64,000 nt of DNA from Megascapheus bottae (Eukaryota > Chordata > Mammalia > Rodentia > Geomyidae), in contig JANJXV010000020.1 in the NCBI GenBank assembly GCA_024803745.1, positions 22,370,777 through 22,434,776 on the forward strand, given 5' to 3'. Shown here one piece after another: positions 34,501 to 49,500 of the stretch. The notes under the pieces were generated by a model. That model saw nothing but the letters and a program-made list of their open reading frames with translations. It made no database searches and had not been told where the DNA came from. Every line of letters begins with the position of its first letter. The stretch's first letter is position 1. The position numbers were made by a program, and so were the translations under genes.

Positions 34501-37500
34501 CTTGTAATTGAATACCAATGTCTGCATTATTCATGTAATAATATCCAAACATAACTTTCTACTCATATAACCAAGAGGACTTTGACAGAAATCTCACCCT
34601 CAGATCTCAGAAGAGGGCATACCAGCAATGTCAATAAAAATACTAGATCTTTAAATTCTCCAGAGGATAATCCTTCATGGTTATTTAAATTCAAAACCTT
34701 TACTATGGCATGTAATTTCCCCAAATAAACATGCAATAAAACATAACTTAAAAAGTAAACAAATCTATTAACTTCATGGGGTTGTGGGTTCAGTGCTCAA
34801 TGACGAGGAACCAAAGCTGAGCCATTGGCTAATTGCATCTAGTTTTAATATTTCATATACACACCAATTAAAAGAAACTTGCTTGAAGTCATCTGATTCT
34901 TCAGTGGCAAGGACAAAAGAAATACAGTTTGAAATCTCTGTAGTTTATTTTATACCTCAATAACATAGCAGAGATGTAGGTATGCTCTGCTCCTGTCTTA
35001 GGAAAACTTCCACAATGACTAACCTTCAAGATGTGAAAAAACCAAGTAAAACTTTTAGTATACACCAAGAGTTAGAATTTCTACCTTTTGTTGCACGGCA
35101 TTTGTAATATAATTGAAGTAGTGTGGTGCAAAGTCGAGGAAAGACTGGACTTCCAGACGAGGCATTTGCTTCAAAATGAATCTATCATCTAGAAGGCAGA
35201 AATTTCATATATATTCTCAGACATAATAAATAATCACAGAGATCCCAAATTATCTGCTTGAATTTGTTTTTAAGGAGTATTTTCTGCTGTCACAATTAAA
35301 TTTTTTATATGAACTTAATTTTCTTTTAAAAGGCTGGGACTCTTTAGCTTCTACTTTGCTTCTTGTTTTTTTTTGTTTTTGTTTTTTGCCAGTCCTGGGC
35401 TTGAGCTCAAGGGCCTGAGCACTGTCCTTGGACTTTCTCAAGGCTAGAGCTCTACCACTTGAGCCTCAGCACCACTTCCGGCATTTTTCTATATGTGGTA
35501 CCGAAGAATTGAACCCGGGTCTTCATGTATGCTAGGCAAGCACTTTAACCACTAGGCCAAACTCCCGGCCCTTGCTTCTTGTTTTTTTTTTGTTTGTTTG
35601 TTTTTTTGCCAGTCCTGGGCCTTCAGCTCAGGGCCTGAGCACTATCCTTGGGCTTTCTCAAGGCTAGAGCTCTACCACTTGAGCCACAGTACCACTTCTG
35701 GCTTTTTTCTATGTATGTGGTACCAAGGAATCGAACCTGGGTCTTCCTGAATGCTAGGCCAACCACCACCAGACTCCCAGCTCCTAGCTTCTACTATTCA
35801 TAGTACCACATTCCATTTCATTGCTAGATGATTTACGTTTTAGCACTATCAAGAAAAATTTCATAAAGTTCCTTGCTAACAACTCACTAAATCAGATTTA
35901 TTAAAGTTCTTATCAGGTATCAAATTTCTTATATTTTCTTAAATAATTTTTGCTTTCAGGAGGCAGAAAAAAATAGAATGTAATATTCTGTAAATGTTTC
36001 TATACTGCTACCTTTCTCTAATCAGTTCATTTGAGTTTTTTAGGAGTTCTACTTCCATTTACATTTGAAGAACTCGGACGTAGAAAGGTATTCAATAATG
36101 ATTAATGTTTGAGTCTCATTACAAAATTATATGTTCATTCTTTTAAACAATTAGTAGTAGATCTCACAAACAGAAATACAGCAAGAAAACACTGCAAACA
36201 GTCAATACTGTGCTTTATCCGTTCTAATGATTCAAAAATTATCTCAAGGAAGAAAAATGGACAATACTAACCAGTAGGTGATTTTAAAAGACTGACCTTC
36301 CGTTGCATAGAAGGCAGCTCCAGACTTGCCTCCTCGGGCCTGCCAGGGGGATGAGTGGGAAAGGGAACGAATGAAGTCTTCCTCACTGCTGCCCAGAATC
36401 ACTTCACGCATCTTGTGGAACTCTCCCGCATAGTACAGCCGGCAGTAAAACTTGGCATTAGCATCAGAAAATTCTATACAGAAAAGTTTTTCTTTTTAAA
36501 CTTTGTTTCAATAAACCCAGCACTAAATGCCACCATTTTTCTGTAGCAACATCTTTTAGGTGAAATCCAAGTCCCTATATAGCACAATTTAGATGAAGTG
36601 AGCTTCAGAGTGATTAGAGAACATTATCTGCTCACTAGTATATATTTTCAAAGTAATCAAAAAACTCAGCTCTGAATTTCACACTGGCTGTTACACTTTA
36701 TCATGGTATTTCACGGCAATTCTTAATAAGCATCTCAATGCTTGTCAATCTTAGTGGCACTCAATTACCAAGAAAGAAATACCTAAATATTAAAACTTAT
36801 AGAATTTTTAAAGGATGAAATTTATAAATTTAATGGTACATATTCTGAAAAAAATAGTACATATTCTGAATTAAATGACAGATTAAATAAACTTTCTTTC
36901 AACACAGACTTAATAAGCATTTTAAAAATATTCTACGTTGAAAAAAATTCAAGGGCAGGTTTGGCCTAGTGGTACAGTGCTTGACTAGCATGCACAAAGA
37001 TCTGGGTTCGATTCCTCAGTATCACATATATAGAAAAGCCAAAACTGGTGCTATGGCTCAAGTGGTAGAACACTATCCTGGAGGAAAGCCCAAGGACAGT
37101 GTTCAGGCCCTGAATTCAGTCCCCAGGACTGGCAAAAAAAAAAAATCAACATAATGATACGTGTCTATAATCCCACCACTTGAGACAGTACCATGAGTTC
37201 TAGGCCAACTAGGCAACAAAGTAAGACCATGTCTTACACTAGTGAACAAACCAAACATGGAGGGAATAGAGTAGGATATTTATCTTGTACAGAGCTAGAA
37301 GTCTCACATACCAGAATTTGCCAAGTTACTATCCCTTTCCCTACACAATGTATTATTGCATACTTACGAAGTTCTACATGAGGATTTGTGAGTTGTTTCT
37401 TTTGTGTATCTCCTCCATCTAGTTCATCTAAAGATTTAATATCAGTAGCAAAAGCAGAACATTAGATTAACTTGTCTTTCTTTTCCCTAGATAAGCAAAA

Positions 37501-40500
37501 ATAGCAAATCAACTACAAAAATATTTGAGTTAGTCCAGGTACCAATAGCTCATGCCTGTAATCCTAGGTACTAAACAGGCTCAAGTGTAAAGATCAAGGT
37601 TCAAAGCTAGCCCTGACAGAAAACTCTGAGAGACCATCTGCAATTAATCAGCAAAAAGTAGGTCTGATGTCATCTATGAACAAATATAGTACCCTAAGTT
37701 CTAAAAAAAGTGAGTTATTACCATAAAAGCACTAAAGTTATAGATGATTATAATTAAAATGTATATGTATACATTTTTTAAAAAGTGAATTTGGGTTGAA
37801 TAATTTTTTCTGACATTCAAGTGATTCCTATAGTAACAATACCTTAACCTAGTGCTTACCTAAGAACTTCCTAGCTTTATATATTTTTGGCAGTGCTGGA
37901 GCTTGAACTCAGCTTGGGATTGCTTGCTGGTACTCTACCACCTGAGCCACACCTCCACCTTTCTTTTTACTTGTTATTTTGGAGATGGAACCTCTAAGAC
38001 TTTTCTGCCCAAGCTGAGTTTGAACCACAATTCTTTGAATCTCAGTTTCCTAGGCAGCTACGAATGTAAGTACAACTCACCAGGGCCTAGCTCCATGGCT
38101 TCTTTTTATCTATTTATGATCAGGTTTTCCCAGATGTATAGAACTATCTAGTTTAACCCACAAGAAATAAATGAAACTAGAAATTAAAATCTAGAATAAG
38201 TATATTTGGTCTATTTAACATACCTTGGGGCTCAAGGCCTTGATTTTCCATCCCCTCCTTGCCCATCTGCCCAACCTGGTAGTAAGCACTATCTGCTCCA
38301 CGTAGGGTCTCCCTCTTCTGTGATGATAGGTCAGGGCTTTTCCCCGCTGTCCCTCTGAAGAAAGACAACATTCCAGAAGACTTTTTTGCTAAAAATAAGA
38401 AGAAATGTAACAATTTTAAGTATAGGTCATTGTAATGAAAGAATAAAAAATTTCAACTTATTCCTTTGTTACCACCATAAAGAACCTAGTAAATTGGAGT
38501 TACAGAAATCTTCTCATTTGCACAGATTATCCCACATGCTATTACAGCTTTTGTTTTTAAGTAGTTAAATGCTCTTATTATCAGAAATAGAATAATACTC
38601 AGCTAGCTGAATGTCACAATGTAAGAAATGTCCCAGAAGGCCCTTCAAAAATATTTTTCAAAAGCAGCCATATCATGAGCAACAAGAGTAAATTATTTGA
38701 ATTTTTATAATATTTAGTATAGTTAAATACAAAGCTATTGGGGGGTGGGGAGTCATAGGGCTTGAATTCTGGCCTGGGTGTTATCCCTGAGCTCTTCAGC
38801 TCAAGGCTACCACCCTACCCTTGAGCCACAGCCCCACTTCCCATTTTCTAGTGATTAATTGGAGATAAGAGTCTCTGGGCTTTGTATTGCCCTGTGCTGG
38901 CTTTGAACCTTGATCCTCAGATCTCAGCCTCCTGAGTAGCTAGGATTACAGGCGTGAGCCACCACACCCTGCCACAAAGCCATTTTATAAGCTAAATTAT
39001 TCATAAGTAAAGTTAGCATTAGTCATAAATTAAAGTTAACATCATTTTATCTTGTATTCCTGTATTTTTACACAGGAAAACATTTTGTTTATAATGTCTT
39101 TCAAAAATGAACACTAAAGATTTCGAAAAAACCATATTTAAGTGGAGTAACCCAAAGAAACACAGGCTCCATGGTTTCCCTCATTTGTAATAATTACTAC
39201 TTGTCTAGGATAGTTCTAGCAGAGCATCACAACAGCTCAATAGCTATGTACATATGACCATATAAAATGATGCTAATCCAAATGAACTCTGAGATATGGA
39301 AACAAGAGGACTTTTGTTGTTTTCAATGGACTGTGTGAAGTTATTTCTTTTTCCTTTCACTTTTTTTCCTGTAATTTATCTCCTGTTGTTACTGTTTTTG
39401 ATTTTGGTACCCTATGTCTTATATATATGTTTATCTGATTTGTGGAAGGGTAGGGGAGTCACAAAATGGTGAGACAAAGGACAAAGGGTAAATCAATGCA
39501 ATAGTGATCAATACTCACAAAATACTATGTTGGAAATTAACTTTACAACTTGGGGGTAAGAGGAGTCAAGAGGAGGGAAAGAAAGTGAGAGAAAACAATA
39601 GACAGGGTAACTCTGTTCAACATGAAATGAACTCATTACTTTACTTATGTACCTGTAACCCCTTTGTACAGATCTTTACAATAATTTTTTTTTAAAGAAG
39701 AGGAAAAAAAAGAAAATGCTGGGCACCAGTGGCTTAGGCCTTAAATCCTGACTGCACAGGAGGCTGAGATCTGAGGATCACGTTTTAAAGCTAACCTGGG
39801 CAGAAAGTCCCCAAGAGACTTTGTTCCAATTAACCACTGAAAAATAGGAAGTGGCACTGTGGTTCAAGTGGTAAAGGTTCAGCCTTGAGCACAAAAGGTT
39901 CAGGGACAGTGCCCAGACCCTGAGTTCAAACCCCAGAATTGACAAGAAGAAAAAGAAAGGGGTTAGGGGAAGGAAGACTATAGACTATAGGATGTCCAAG
40001 AATTTACTAAAGCTTGTTCTTTAGTTTTATTTTCTTATTCTTTCAAAGTGAATAGGTATATATTTTTAATGTTTTGATTATTCTTAAGTAATGTATAAAG
40101 TGGTTAACATTAGCAATTTATGAATACAGTGCATCTTGATTAATATTCTTACTCATTCCTCTCACACCACTCCTTCCCTCAATTGCCTTAATTTTAGTTT
40201 ATGTATTGAATTTTTTTGCCATTTAGTTTTATTTCTAGTTTTAGTTTCGATCATGTTATTAATGTTCATTCTAATAATATAAATTCATCATTTATTATTG
40301 TTATTGTTGTGTTGTTAATCACAGAAAATATAGCTCTAAATTGCCATTCCAATGTGGATTCTTGCAAGGAAAAAAAGTTTTTCTGTAGGAGGAGCTATGT
40401 GTCAAGACTAAAGAAACAGATGACAGTTTGTAAGAGACTGCCCGGCAGCTGCTACGTGGGTGATCACTTCTGACAACTACACTGAAGGGGACAAAGATAA

Positions 40501-43500
40501 CACACTCTCATTATATAAGACTACAGGTGCACCTTGTACTCCTCTCCTCCGCTCTCTGCCTCAAATGTAAATAGATTATTTTTATCTACGAGGAAAACTT
40601 AAGATGATCAAAGAAAAACTATCCATCCATGTATTGTTATAAGAACATTGGGGGCCGGGAGTTTGGCCTAGTGGTAGAGTGCTTGCCTAGTATGCATGAA
40701 GACCCGGGTTCGATTCCTCAGTACCACATATATAGAAAAAAGCCAGAAGTGGTGCTGAGGCTCAAGTGGTAGAGCTCTAGCCTTGAGAAAGTCCAAGGAC
40801 AGTGCTCAGGCCCTGAGCTCAAGCCCAGGACTGGCAAAAAAAAAAAAAAAAAAAAGAATATTGGGCAGTTTAACACATGTCAGCAACTCCCTACCTCCAT
40901 GAATGGTTATTTGAGAAAAGCAATCACTTGCCTAGTGCAGTGACTCACACCTGTATAATCGTAGCACTCAGGAGGCTAAGATCTGAGGATTACAGTTCAA
41001 AGCCAGCCCAAGCACTAAAGTCTTATTCCAAGTAACCACTAGAAAACTGAAAGCGGTATTGTGGCTCAAAAGGTAGGGAGGTAGCCTTGAGCTGAAGAGC
41101 TCAGGGACAGAGGCCAGAGTACAGCAGTACAAGCCCCATGACAAAGAAAGAAAGGAGGGGAGGGGAGAGAAGGGGAGGAGAGGGGAGGGGAGGGAAGGAG
41201 AGAGAGAGAGACAGAGACAGACAGACAGACTTCTAATGATGGTGGGGAAAAATGATAATATGCTTTTGAACATTTTCCCATGTATAGCATTTTACCTTTC
41301 TTATGGCCAGGAGACATTTCAAGAGTTTCTCTTCCATGTTAAAACCCACATATATCTAAATTATGAACCAGACTTCTTACATTATGAATGGGGTTGAACT
41401 GTCCGTTATCTGTAGTAACTAGAGTAGTCAAATGCATTGCTGACAAATAGGTAAGAATACTCAAGTTGAAGCTCCACTTCCATGACTACTGTCTAGTGTT
41501 AAGCAAGCTAATTTACTTTCTTTCCTTTCCTTTTTGTTGTCAGTCATAGGGCTTGAACTCTGAGTCTGGGCATTGTCCCTGAGCTCTTCAGCTCAAGGCT
41601 AGCACTCCACCACTTGAGCCACAGCAGCACTCCCAGTTTTCTGGTGGTTAATTCAATATAAGAGCCTCAGGGACTTTCATGCCCTGGCTAGCTTTGAACT
41701 GTGATCCTTAGATCTCAGCCTCCCCAGTAGCTAGGATTACAGACATGAGCCACCAGTACCCTACCTTTGTTTTTTCTTTTTTAATGTTTTTTATTTTTAT
41801 TGTAAAGCTTATACACTAAGGGGTTACAGTTACATAGCTCAGGTAATGAGCATATTTCTTTTCAAATAGTATCACCTTTTCCCTTGTTTTCTTCCACTTT
41901 TTTCGCTTTTGATCCCTCTCCCCAACAAGTTATATAGTTCATGTTCAGCACAGTGTCTACTGAGCATCACGGCTGAATTGGTTTACCCTTTGTCCCACCA
42001 TTTCTGTGCTCCCTCTTCTCCTCCCCCAAACAAACAAACATATATAAGACAAAAAGTACAGAAATCAAAAACAGAGACAAAGGGGCAAAAACAAAAAACA
42101 AAACAAGAAATAGACACAAGTAACATAGAAAAAAAAACAGATATCTATTTCTTGGAGTTCATTTCAAACATTTTATATGAGCATATACACATAGGCATTG
42201 AGCCTCTCTTAAGAATATTCTCCTTTGGGCACAGGGTGTGAATGTTTATAGAGTCCTGTTTAATTTGTCATATCCAAGTGTAATTTTTTTTGTCTTTTAC
42301 CATCCATTGTGTTCATTTGTAGACTTAAAGGCACATTCTAATTACTACAAATGAAGGAAACCTATGCAACCTCTGCTTCTTTTGGGTCTGGCTTCATTTA
42401 ATATAATTTTTTCCAAGTCTTTCCAATTCTTGATGAATTGGCACTATCATTCTTTCTCATGGAAGCATAAAATTCCATTGTTTATAAATACAACATTTGG
42501 GGGCCGGGAGTTTGGCCTAGTGGTTAAAGTGCTTGCCTAGCATGCATGAAGACCCAGGTTCGATTCCTCGTTACCACATACATAGAAAAAAGCCGAAAGT
42601 GGTGCTGAGGCTCAAGTGGTAGAGCTCTAGCCTTGAGAAAATCCAAGGACAGTGCTCAGACCCTGAGCTCATGCCCAGGACTGGCAAAAAAAAAAAAAAA
42701 ACAAAAAACAAAACTGTTATGGGCCAGGAGTTTGGCCTAGTGGTAGAGTGCTTGCCTAGCATGCATGAAGACCCGGGTTCGATTCCTCAGTACCCCACAT
42801 ACATAGCAAAAAGGTAGAGTGCTAGCCTTGAGAAAGTCCAAGGACAGTGCTCAAGCCCTGAGCTCAAGCCCAGGGCTGGCAAAAAAAATAATAATAATAA
42901 TAATAAATAAATAAATACAACATTTGCTCATGGGCTGGGAGTTTGACCTAGGGGTAGAGTGCTTGCCTAGCATGTACAAAGACCCAGGTTCGATTCCTCA
43001 GTACCACATACATAGAAAAAAAAAAGCAAGGCCGGGAGTTTGGCCTAGTGGTTAAAGTGCCTGCCTAGCATGCACGAAGACCTGGGTTCGATTCCTTGGT
43101 ACCACATACATAGAAAAAAGCCGGAAGTGGTGCTGTGGCTCAAGTGGTAGAGCTCTAGCCTTGAGAAAGTCCAAGGACAGTGCTCAGGCCCTGAGCTCAA
43201 GCCCAGGACTGGCAAAAAAAAAAAAAAAAAAACGAAAAAAAAAGCAAAACAAAACAGTAATGGTACTGTGGCTCAAGTGGAAGAGCTCTTGCCTTGAGAA
43301 AAACCCAAGAACAGTGCTCAGGCCCTGAGCTCAAGGCCCAGGACTGGCACAAACAAACAAAAGAACAAAACCCTTGGGGCCAGGAGTTTGGCCTAGTGGT
43401 AGAGTGCTTGCCTCGCATGCACGAAGACCAGGGTTTGATTCCTCAGTTCCATGTACATACGAAAAAGCCAGAAGTGGTGCTGAGGCTCAAGTGGTAGAGT

Positions 43501-46500
43501 TTTAGCCTTGAGAAAGTCCAAGGACAGTGCTCAGGCCCTGAGCTCGAGCCCAGGACTGGCAATCAATCAATCAATAAATACCACATTTTCTTGAGTCACT
43601 GAAGGGCATCTGGGCTGATGCCATATCTTGGCTATAGTAAATAATGCTGCAATGAACATGGTTGTGCTAGTGTCCCTGGTTTGTGGTCAACTGGATAAAC
43701 GCCAAGCAGTAGGTCTGATGGGTCATAGGGAAGCTCTTAAGTTTAGTCTTTTGAGGAATCACCACACTACTTTCCACAGTGGTTGAACAAATTTACATTC
43801 CTGCAAAGAGTAGTGTTCCCTTTTGGCTACATCCTTTCCAGCATCTGTTATTAGTTTTCTTGATAATGGCCATTCTAACTGGGGTGAGATGGAATGTCAC
43901 TGCTGCTTTAATTTGCATTTCTTTTATGTTTAAAGTTGTTGGACATTTCTTCATGTGTTTATTGGCCATTCTTGCTTCTTCTGAAAATTTCTCTATAAGT
44001 CTTGAGCCTATTTATTAGTTGGGTTGTTTGTTGTTTCTTTGAAGATTTTTTTTTGGAGGGGGTGGTAATTTTTTCAGCTCTTTGAGTATATTTTAGATAT
44101 GAGACCCTTCTCTGATAGTAAAACTCTTCTTCCATTTTGTGGGCTTTCTATTTATCTTGCTAGCTATGTCCTTTGCATGCAGAAATTCTTCAGTTTGATG
44201 CAGTGCCACTTATCTAGTTTTCCTTTGATTTGTTGCAACGCAACAAATTGAAGTTAATATAAATGGAGATATGCTAAATAATCCTTATAGTGGAAAATAA
44301 AAGAGGTAATACGTGACTATTTATTTTTATATTTTTAATTTTTTTGCCAGTCCTGGGGCTTGAACTCGGGGCCTGAGCACTGTCCTTGGGCTTTCTCAAG
44401 ACGACAGCTCTACACCACTTGAACCACAGCACCACTTCTGGCTTTTTTCTCTATATGTGATACAGAGGAATAGATACTACACAAGCACTCTACTATTAGG
44501 TCAAATTCACAGCCCCAACAACTTTTTTGATAGTGCCAATAACACTGTAAAATTAAATGCATGTTGCAATTAGATTTCATATGTTGAGACAGGATCAGAT
44601 TATAGATTAAATGTTATAACACTCTAGAGTTCTCAGAAAAGAGATCCTTCTTGTTTGATTTTCCTTTTTTCACCTACTAAGCAGCTTCTAGGAATTTCAA
44701 ATTCAATAATTTGAAACTACATTTGAGGTAACAAAGATGAAAATTAAAATATGTATAAAAATATTCAAATTTATTTTAATTCATATAGAAAACAAGAAAT
44801 TATCTTGTGTGATTGATGTTCTTAATGTACTATGTTATTTCTCTTCTCTTTTGTTGCCCTTTGGCTACTCTTGTACTGTTACTGTATCTGACTTTGTTAC
44901 CCTGTATATATACTATATATATATTTATTTGTTTACTTGAAATAGGAAAGGGAAGGGAGAAAACAAGACGATTGGGAGGGAGTAGGGGGAGGGACATGAG
45001 GACAAAAACATGATAAGGAATATCAATATGTGAAAAGTAATGCACTTACTACCTGGCGAATGTAACTGTAACCCCTCTATACATTACCCCAATAATAAAA
45101 AATAAAATAAAAAATTCATAGAGTTCAAAAATCAGAATTCTTGCCAGATAACATTCATAATAATAAATAAAACAATCATAAAGTACTTCTACATTTTAAA
45201 CTTACTTGGTTGTGGTTCTATTTCTGCTGTACGGTTTGTCTGTCCTCCACTATTTTCAGGTAATCTAATAGGACTGCTACTTTTTGGTCTGCTATCTATA
45301 ACACTAAAATGAAAAGCAAAGAGAAGACTAGTAGTCTTAAACAGATAGTAAACAGCAAATATACTAACCACACTAATCTATTTCTCAGCTAACCCCACCC
45401 ACAATTTAAATTCTGATTTATAACTTAGATAAATATAGGCCATAAAATGGAAGAAAAAAATAAAAATAAAATGGAAGAAAAAGTTTTACAGTATTTACTG
45501 GAAAGTAATTATAAAAATGAATTCAAAATGTACAAAAGCATCTTGATACTATCCCCCCACTACTATGTAAGTATAGAACTATAAGTACCTACAAGTCAAT
45601 TATGAAAGTATCAATTTTTATTTTCTCTAAGTTACCAATCTATTTCAGTAATGAGCCTAAACAACTTCACTGTAAAACACTGAATACTAAAAGAACTCAT
45701 CTGAGGGCCGGGAATTTGGCCTAGTGGTTAAAGTGCTTGCCTAGCATGCATGAAGACCCGGGTTCGATTCCTTGGTATCACATACATAGAAAAAAGCCAG
45801 AAGTGGTGCTGAGGCTCAAGTGGTAGAGCTCTAGCCTTGAGAAAGTCCAAGGACAGTGCTCAGGCCCTGAGCTCAAGCCCAGGACTGGCAAAAAAAAAAA
45901 AAAAGAACTCATCTGAGTGCTTTTAAACTATTAGGATCTTTGGTTACTACAGAACATTAACAGACATCTAAAATTATAAAGCCAAGGAACAGTATATTAA
46001 TTGCATAATTTGCTACTTTTAAATAAAAATAGTAATTTATTGTCTTATTTTCAAAAGTGCTATAAATTTAAGCCTACATTGTTATGTCAATTGGCAGAAA
46101 AGTAAGAGAGTAAAAACTAAAGAAAGAGACTAAAGTAAGAGAATTTTGTTATGCTTATATTTTGTTGTCTTGATTACTAGCTGAAATAAATGCCATTATT
46201 GGGATCATATTGATCACATGCTATAACAAACAAAAGCACAAGCACTTAAAAATGATAACACAGCTAAATTAAAATAGACTTCAGTCAGTCATGAATCACC
46301 TATTTGCTGGAAGTCCTTCTTCAGCACTGTTCCACAGAGTTGCTTTAGACAATTCCTCTAAGGCATTTCGGTATTCTTTACAACTTTGGGTAGAAAAAGA
46401 TTGAAAAGGGTTAAATACTAACCTCCTTACTAAAAATATATCACAAGCTTAATTGCTAAGAATAACTATGTCACAGTACTGTAAAATATATGTATTTACT

Positions 46501-49500
46501 TCATTGTCATAAAAATACATATCACAAGCTTTAGAATAAGTTGTCACTATAAAAACATTAAATATTGGGGCCGGGAGTTTGGCTTAGTGGTAGAGTGCTT
46601 GCCTAGCATGCACGAAGACCCGGGTTCGATTCCTCGGTACCACATACATAGAAAAAAGCCAGAAGTGATGCTGAGGCTCAAGTAGTAGAGCTCTAGCCTT
46701 GAGAAAATCCAAGGACAGTGCTCAAGGCCCTGAGCTCAAGCCCAGGACTGGCCAAAAAAAAAAAAAAAAAAACATTAAATACACCCTTAAACAAATACAT
46801 CTAAGTTAACTAACAAAAGTGATCAAGTATAAGACCTATGAAGAAAGCCAATGTCTTCACAACAGACTCAAACATAAAGCACACAAAAATAGACTGATAA
46901 AATAGGATGGATAACTTTAATAAGGAGCAAAAATGCCAAGTTACAAGCCTTAGGGAAATAGCATACTGTACAGCATATTCAAGGCCCCAAGTTGGAGCCT
47001 CAGAGAAAGAAAGAAAAAAAAATCTAGCTATTAATATTAAAGTAAATAACTGCAGGCTTCGGGGACTGAACAGGTAAGTTAAAAACATGAATATTTACCT
47101 TTACCACAATAGAAAGTAAAGAATTTAAGAGTGCTTTTCTACTTAACAGTGTTAAACTTTAAGAGAAAAATTGTTTTTAATGTTCTATGAAACCCCTCCC
47201 CCCAAGTTTGCCTTTTAGATAGTTATGCTTTACATAAAGCCAATTTCATAGTACAAGAGAGAAATGGTAGAGTGCATTATTTTTCTAAGACATTAAAAGA
47301 AAACATCCTAACTAGATACTGGCTTTCCAATAGTTAAAAAAGGGGGGGTTCATTTGAAACCTTTTTTATCTATTAATGAATTACAAGGTCAAAAGCAAAT
47401 ATTGGCCTTATAAAGGATAGAATGATAAAATACAAGGGAGCGTGGTCTAGTGGTAGAGGGTAGAGTGTTTGCCTAGCAAGCATGAAGCCCTGGGTTAGAT
47501 TCCCTGGTACCACATACACAGAAAAGGTCAGAATTGGTGCTGTAGCTCAAGTAGCAGAGCACTAGCCTTGAGAGGGTCCAAGAACAGTACTCAGGCCCAG
47601 AGTTCAAGCCCCAGGACCAGCAAAAAATAATAATAATCATAATAATAATACCATATAAACTCCTATAAAGGAAAAATATTTCCATTATCCAAACAGTAAA
47701 CTAGTAAACTAGTAAACTAGTTAGCACAACTATCTTGTTTATTCCTATAAGTTCAATACCAAATACAAATATTTGTTGAATAAGAAGATACATTATAACC
47801 AATGTTAATTTTAATCACATCATAGGAAAAAAATTTAATTCAACACCTTTGGTTCTACTTAAACTAAATCCAACCAATGCCAAGAAACTTATGTCTAAGC
47901 AGCTGGGGTTTTTAACTTTTATATAAACGTTTCTAAAATTTGATAAGACACATGATAAATTATGTAAATTAAAAGTCAAACTAGTCTACAGAGTAAGACA
48001 CAGGAATAAGTTTCCTAAATAGGAAGTTTCCTATTTAGTCTCTGTGTTATGAAGGAAAAAACTGATACTCAGTATAAAAAGTGAGAATACAAGATACATA
48101 CATAATTAAAACAGAGAGAATGGCTAGTGATAAGGATTAGTAAACAGCCTGTCTAATCAATTTAGTTTTAAGAAATTTGCTCAAGAGTCATGTTAGCTGG
48201 ACCTCATTAGCTATACCAAAATCAGGAATTTTAAGGTGTGAAGAGAGTAAGACTATCATGCCTAAAAAATAAAGTTTTTGATTATATTTAATTATCTTCC
48301 TTCATACAAAAGATCCTCAACATAAAATACATATATGTAGGCAATGGAAAATAAGTTTTATGACTAATACCTGAGAGCAAATGCAATGATGGAGCTGGGT
48401 TCTTTCTCACAGACTGCAATGGGCACCCGTTCATGTTCATACATTAAATAGTGTTTATCTGGATCACTGTACAAATTTTTTAAAAATCAATTAAAAAAAA
48501 CAAAAAGAAGAAAACCAACTATAAATGCACTAACATATTATAAGTAAATTTCAGGACTGCATTAACTGAATACTACACAATAAGAATATGCTTGGCTGGG
48601 TGCCAGTGGCTCACGCTTATAATCTAAACCACTAAGGATAGGATCACAGTTCAAAGACAAACCCTAGAGTGTATTATTTCCAAGTAAGTAAAAAAAGCTG
48701 AACTAAAAGCTGTGGCTTACTGGTAGAGCATCAGCACTGAGTGAAAAAGCCAAATGAGCAATCCTAGCTACTCAGGAGGCTGAGATCTGAGGATTAAGAT
48801 TCAAAGCCAGTCTGGGCACAAAAGAACCTGAGACTTATCTCCAATTGACCTCTAGAAAATGGGAAGCGGGGCTTGGCTCAAGGGTAGGGCCGTAGTCTTG
48901 AGCTGAAGAGCTCAGGGACAGCACCCAGACCCAGGGGCAGGGTGTAGCCTTGAGCTGAAGAACTCAGGGACATTGCCCAGGCCAAGTTCAAGCCCCATGA
49001 CCCATAAAATTAAAAAAAAAAAAAAAAGTCAAATGAGAGCAAGAGGCCAACAAACAAACAAAAATATAAGTATGCCAAAATATATGAAAATACTAAAGTA
49101 TTTTACCAAGAAAAAATTTTGAAGGCAGTTGGAAAATACCAAAAGTAAGCTTCAAATCAGGTTCTGGCCTAGGCACTCCCAACATTAAGCTTTTTATATT
49201 GTCAAGACTTTAGCTGTATGAGTCTAAAAAATAACTTCTAATAATTCTAAGCATACTATATCTTTTCTATTATCAAGTTTCAAAAAAAAGTATTTTAGGG
49301 GGCCGGGAGTTTGGCCTAGTGGTTAAAGTGCTTGCCTAGCATGTACAAAGACCTGGGTTCGTTCCTTGGTACCACATACATAGAAAAAGCTGGAAGTGGT
49401 GCTGAGGCTCAAGTGGTAGAGTTCTAGCCTTGAGAGAGTCCAAGGACAGTGCTCAGGCCCTGAGCTCAAGCCCAGGACTGGCAAAATAAATAAATAAATA

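Larger units (their letters stand above)
41770..44240 (-). mobile_element. LINE-1 (3'UTR and ORF2 C-terminal part) split by five SINEs
   Basis: 3'UTR lies at 41,770-42,480 and ORF2 resumes at about 43,576-44,240 ('aaatgctgcaatgaacatgg', 'tctaactggggtgagatgga'). The reading frame is broken. The gap is filled by nested IDL-Geo-like SINEs. Confidence 0.88.

Noticed and set aside
42500..43573. CRISPR-like array of spaced repeats
   Set aside because: The repeats are about 200-bp SINEs with A-tails and target duplications, nested in a LINE-1, in a mammalian intron.
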